This document shows, one piece after another, positions 57,827-64,000 of a stretch of DNA of 64,000 nt (position 1 is the first letter of the stretch; each line of letters begins with the position of its first letter). The notes under the pieces were generated by a model. It worked only from the letters and a program-made list of their open reading frames with translations. It did no database searches and had not been told where the DNA came from. A program made the translations under genes and the position numbers. This DNA comes from Ashinkailepas kermadecensis (Eukaryota; Arthropoda; Thecostraca; Neolepadidae), in contig JAOTOM010004684.1 in assembly GCA_034440615.1 (NCBI GenBank), forward strand, positions 141,501-205,500. Reading direction: 5' to 3'.

Positions 57827-59040
57827 TTGCGTCAGTTTTCTGAAGTGTGGCTGGAATGTGTATATTGCCTTTTTGGTCATAAGTTAAAACTCTGGTGCCA
57901 TGCCGATTTTCGCTGATTCAAATTGTCCTGATATGATGCTTCTATCACGAACATGCACGCATACTCAGCCAAATGATCCAACCCCCTAATTTTCCATGAA
58001 TCGGCTACCGCCTGCACGCAACATTCCAGTGCAAGCACTTCGCACGAGAAGTGCCAGCACGTTCAGCAATGCGAGTTCTAAAAATGTCAGTAATTCAATT
58101 CACATAATTCACCGTTTCACCATGCTGGCGGATGTGGACCTACCCTGGAAGAAATAGCAGCCGGGACCACACACGGACGCATCGCGGCTGACCTTCCGCC
58201 GACCTCGTGACCTTCGACCAATGGCGTGCCGCAACCATTCAGCCGCCGATTTCCTGGTCTGTCATTCAAACTGCACGCGAAAGAGCGATTCGTCTGGAAG
58301 ATTCGGAAATATCGCAGATGCTCGGTTTTCGCCCCCGAATTGCATGTTGCATCAACCCGGTTCACTTTGGCTGCGTTGAATATTGAACATGATGCAAAGC
58401 AGGATTGGCTGACTAGCCATAGTTCCAAGATCTGCCTGAAACACGCCTACAGGACGGCGTCGGCACCGTCTCGTCCCGCCAGGCATCCGTCTGATTCCTT
58501 AATCTGGGATATTACCGCATTTAAGGTGGCTTTATCCGGTGCGAGTCGAAACCACTTCAAAGCAGCCGAGATGTCCGCCTGAACGGACGAACCCACTCCG
58601 CTGATGATTCCCGCCCGCTGATCGCACCCAACGCAAACCAGTCTGCTTGGCCACGGCCGCCCAGCCTCGCTCGAGGCGCCTACGCTTGTGTGTGCGTGTT
58701 CGCGAGCACGTGAAGCTGCACATGCAGACGGGTAGACGCGTAGACGCTGACGCTCTTCGGTGTCTACTTCCAAAATCGGCACAATGCGGCCAGCATGCCA
58801 TGTGTTGATGGATTGCCAGTTTTGAAGTGTGCAGTGACTGTGGGCCTCATATGGTGACCAATCTTTGTTTGTTTATTGGGGTTTAGGGGCGCGTCGACTG
58901 CAGTGGTCATGCAGCATGGTGACCAATCTACAGTGTGGCGCGGCATGTTTCATCATTATGCCATCGGTAGGCACCGCCTGCACTACTCGGTCAGTATTCC
59001 TGTTTCCAATGCACAATTATCGATGAATCTGTCGAATCCC
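57827..59040. other. No recognisable feature
   Basis: Mixed sequence in the putative intron with short open frames only. Confidence 0.4.
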
Positions 59041-59136
59041 CACCACCACCAACGTCCAACCACCACCACCACCAACGTCCAACCACCACCACCACCAACG
59101 CCCAACCACCACCACCACCACCACCACCACCACCAC
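59041..59136 (+). repeat. (CCA)n microsatellite with AACGT inserts
   Basis: CCACCACCACCAACGTCCAA units at the left, then pure CCA. Confidence 0.95.
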
Positions 59137-59173
59137 CGTCCATGCTGGTGTTGGACAGTCTCTACTCTCTCTT

Positions 59174-61756
<2,583 letters not shown>

Positions 61757-61845
61757 AACGGCCACATGGATCCAAAGTCTTCCAATGGTCTATCTAACGG
61801 CCACACGGATCCAACGGTCTCCAATGGTCTATCGAACGGTCACCA
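61757..61845 (+). repeat. Short repeat, about 36-bp unit
   Basis: Two to three copies with CCAATGGTCTATC and AACGGCCACACGGATCCAA. Confidence 0.75.
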
Positions 61846-62172
61846 TGGCAGCCGGAGACGTGGGCGAGCGAGTACGTGTGTGCGGTGAGACCGTGGGGCG
61901 CCGGCCACGAGGGGGCGCTGCGATCAGAGCGATGACCCAGACGGCACTTAGCCGGCCCCAAATTGATACTTGTCCTGCGTCCGGCCGACGGAGAAATTGC
62001 CCAAATCGGCCAGCCGAAGGATAAATTACAGATTAGCGCGATATCTGGGATGCTCGACTACGTGGCTTGATAATACATAATTCGGTGGCATTGGGGCCGG
62101 CGACTGGCGGTACGTGCACGGCCGGGATTTGGTGGTGTGACTGGCGCGGACGGTGGGGTGGCCGGCGGTGGG
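61846..62172. other. GC-rich spacer
   Basis: No feature recognised; leads into the GGTGTC-rich array. Confidence 0.4.
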
Positions 62173-62905
62173 GTGTCGGCTGATGTGTCAGCCGGATGGT
62201 GTCAGCCGGATGGTGTCAGCTTGGTGTCGGCTGGTGTCAGCCGGATGGTGTCAGTTTGGTGTCGGCTGGTGTCAGCCGGATGGTGTCAGTTTGGTGTCGG
62301 CTGATGTGTCAGCCGGATGGTGTCAGCTTGGTGTCGGCTGGTGTCAGCCGGATGGTGTTAGTTTGGTGTTGGCTGGTGTCAGCCGGATGGTGTCAGTTTG
62401 GTGTCGGCTGGTGTCAGCCGGATGCGTCACCTTGGTGTCTGGTTCAGCGATGGTGTCAGCCGGATGGTGTCAGCCGGATGGTGTCAGCTTGGTGTCGGCT
62501 GATGTGTCAGCCGGATGGTGTCAGCTTGGTGTCGGCTGGTGTCAGCCGGATGGTGTTAGTTTGGTGTTGGCTGGTGTCAGCCGGATGGTGTCAGTTTGGT
62601 GTCGGCTGGTGTCAGCCGGATGCGTCACCTTGGTGTCGGCTGGTGTCAGCCGGATGGTGTCAGCTTGGTGTCGGCTGGTGTCAGCCGGATGGTGTCAGCT
62701 TGGTGTCGGCTGGTGTCAGCCGGATGGTGTCAGTTTGGTGTCGGCTGGTGTCAGCCGGATGGCGTCAGCTTGGTGTCGGCTGGTGTCAGCCGGATGGTGT
62801 CAGCTTGGTGTCGGCTGATGTGTCAGCCGGATGGTGTCAGTTTGATGTCGGCTGATGTGTCAGCCGGATGGTGTCAGCTTGGTGTCAGCTGGTGTCAGTT
62901 TGATG
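62173..62905 (+). repeat. GGTGTC-based minisatellite with a 198-bp higher-order repeat
   Basis: Built from GGTGTCGGCT, GGTGTCAGCC and GGATGGTGTCAGTTT-like blocks in about 35-bp units. The block 62292-62437, including the unusual GATGCGTCACCTTGGTGTC, recurs at 62490-62635, an offset of 198 bp. Confidence 0.93.
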
Positions 62906-63074
62906 TGTGCTGATGGGATAGTGTTTGTTGGCGTTGCGCCAGCGTCGGTTAACGTGGCTTAGTTCGCTGATGCTGCTGGTGCTGGCGGCGGTGGCCTGAC
63001 GTACGCTTATTCGGACCAGTATGCGATATGCAGTCAGCCCAGTCTGGTGTCGGCTAGTGCAGGCTGGTGTGAGT
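62906..63074. other. Spacer within the GGTGTC region
   Basis: A few scattered array-like words only. Confidence 0.4.
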
Positions 63075-63238
63075 GGGAGTGGGTGGTTAAGAGAAGGATG
63101 CGTGTCTCCCAGCGGGGAGATTGTGGACTCGCGTCCCACCTTTCGCTGTTCTTCGCCCGCGGCCAACCGGAGCGAGGAGCCGGCGACGCCATGTGATCCT
63201 AGCAGTCAACGCGCCGTACAGGCCAATAACCAACCAAC
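63075..63238 (+). mobile_element. SINE family 2, diverged copy with tRNA-like head
   Basis: The order matches 24865-25029: AGTGGGTGG head, GGACTCGCGTCCCACC where the first copy has GGGTTCGAGTCTCACC, then TTCTTCGCCCGCGGCCAACC, CCGGCGACGCCATGT, GTCAACGCGCCGTA and the tail CCAATAACCAACCAAC. Many differences are C or G where the first copy has A or T. No clear target duplication. It sits in the GGTGTC array. Confidence 0.85.
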
Positions 63239-63239
63239 G

Positions 63240-63525
63240 ACCTCGTTTGAGTTGATGTGAGCTGGTGTCGGCTGATGTCGACTGGTGTCGGCTGGTTTAG
63301 GCTGGTGTCGGCTGATGTGGGTTCATGTCGGTTGGTGTTGGGTGGTGTTGGCTGGTGTCGGTTGATGTCGACTGGTGTTGGCTGGTGTCGACTGGTGTCG
63401 GCTGGTGTCGGTTGATGTCGACTGGTGTTGGCTGGTGTCGGCTGGTGTCGGCTGGTGTCGGCTGGTGTCGGCTGGTGTCGGCTAATGTGGACTAATGTTG
63501 GCTGGTAGTGGATGATATTGGTAAG
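63240..63525 (+). repeat. Minisatellite, 10-bp unit GGCTGGTGTC
   Basis: About 28 imperfect copies, with GATGTC and GTTGGCT variants. It continues the 62.2-62.9 kb array on the other side of the SINE. Confidence 0.95.
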
Positions 63526-64000
63526 TGCTTAGACATGTCTACATTTCGTATTCTATATTTCTTATTCCTAAAATGATCGCCGAGGCGATGAGCAGCACAT
63601 CGAGAGCAGTGCGAGCCGACAAGCTCAGATCAGAACCTCTGAACTGATCGGCAAGCGCCAACCACACGTTGCGAATCGCTGACTTTACGCAGAATGGTTC
63701 TGTGGAGAAAGATCGCAAACTAACATTCCTTCTTTATGCTGTCTCACATGTCACAAATTATATTTGTGCCTGGGAATTAAAATTAATAACTTAATCCAAT
63801 GTATTTGCAACATATGCCGTATTATTGTGCAGTGCCTGCAGCGCCGCGGGCTCCCGGTGGTATAGCAGTGGACAATGAATCCCACACGAACGTGGCTGGT
63901 ATCACACTGTTCGTGTATGGCACGCAAAGCAACACTTGTAATTCACGGACAAATGATGAGCGATGTGTGCAGGGCAGCATTGTTCAATTGTGTTGCATGC
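63526..64000. other. No recognisable feature
   Basis: Unique-looking sequence to the window end. Confidence 0.4.

Overview
This is a repeat-dominated stretch of an animal nuclear genome. There are no operons, no dense long reading frames with conserved domains, and no rRNA. It does contain non-LTR retrotransposon and Penelope-like reverse transcriptase remains, tRNA-derived SINEs with target-site duplications, a hAT-type DNA element, long (TA)n and (CT)n microsatellites, and more than a dozen GC-rich minisatellites. A short run of TTAGG, the common arthropod telomere unit, lies among many CCTAACC/GGTTAGG motifs. I infer an invertebrate, probably an arthropod, but nothing in the window fixes the species.

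Layout. Bases 1-3795 hold a decayed CR1/Jockey-like LINE (endonuclease, reverse transcriptase and C-terminal knuckle in different frames). A SINE lies at 5829-6165 with a second copy at 10544-10768, and a Penelope-like fragment lies on the minus strand at 8128-9135. From 10.9 to 17.1 kb there are GC-rich or CpG-rich arrays and, at 15033-15347, an internally deleted derivative of the LINE. From 20.3 to 25.1 kb there is a 35-bp array interrupted by a dispersed element, a degenerate GGGGCCC-rich tract, and a foldback-like cluster with GGTTAGG runs and a SINE inserted in one arm. At 29.0-30.4 kb there is a composite hAT-like element with a perfect 8-bp target duplication. From 32.2 to 38.3 kb there are further arrays and a long (TA)n.

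The only host protein-coding sequence I can support is at about 45.95-46.13 kb. It is a first coding exon resembling the N-terminus of TMTC proteins (ER transmembrane O-mannosyltransferases with TPR repeats). It sits in a CpG-rich stretch and ends at a strong splice donor. If that reading is right, the rest of the window to 64 kb is its first intron, filled with a chain of minisatellites (22, 46, 41, 34, 24, 22 and about 10-35 bp units), SINEs, microsatellites and short perfect hairpins.

The most interesting pattern is not a gene system. At least three unrelated short dispersed elements, each present twice, contain or abut a minisatellite. This suggests non-autonomous elements that seed or carry tandem arrays, somewhat like the minisatellite-bearing Helentron-associated elements known elsewhere. 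Almost every long open frame in the window is an artefact of these arrays, which stay open in several frames at once.
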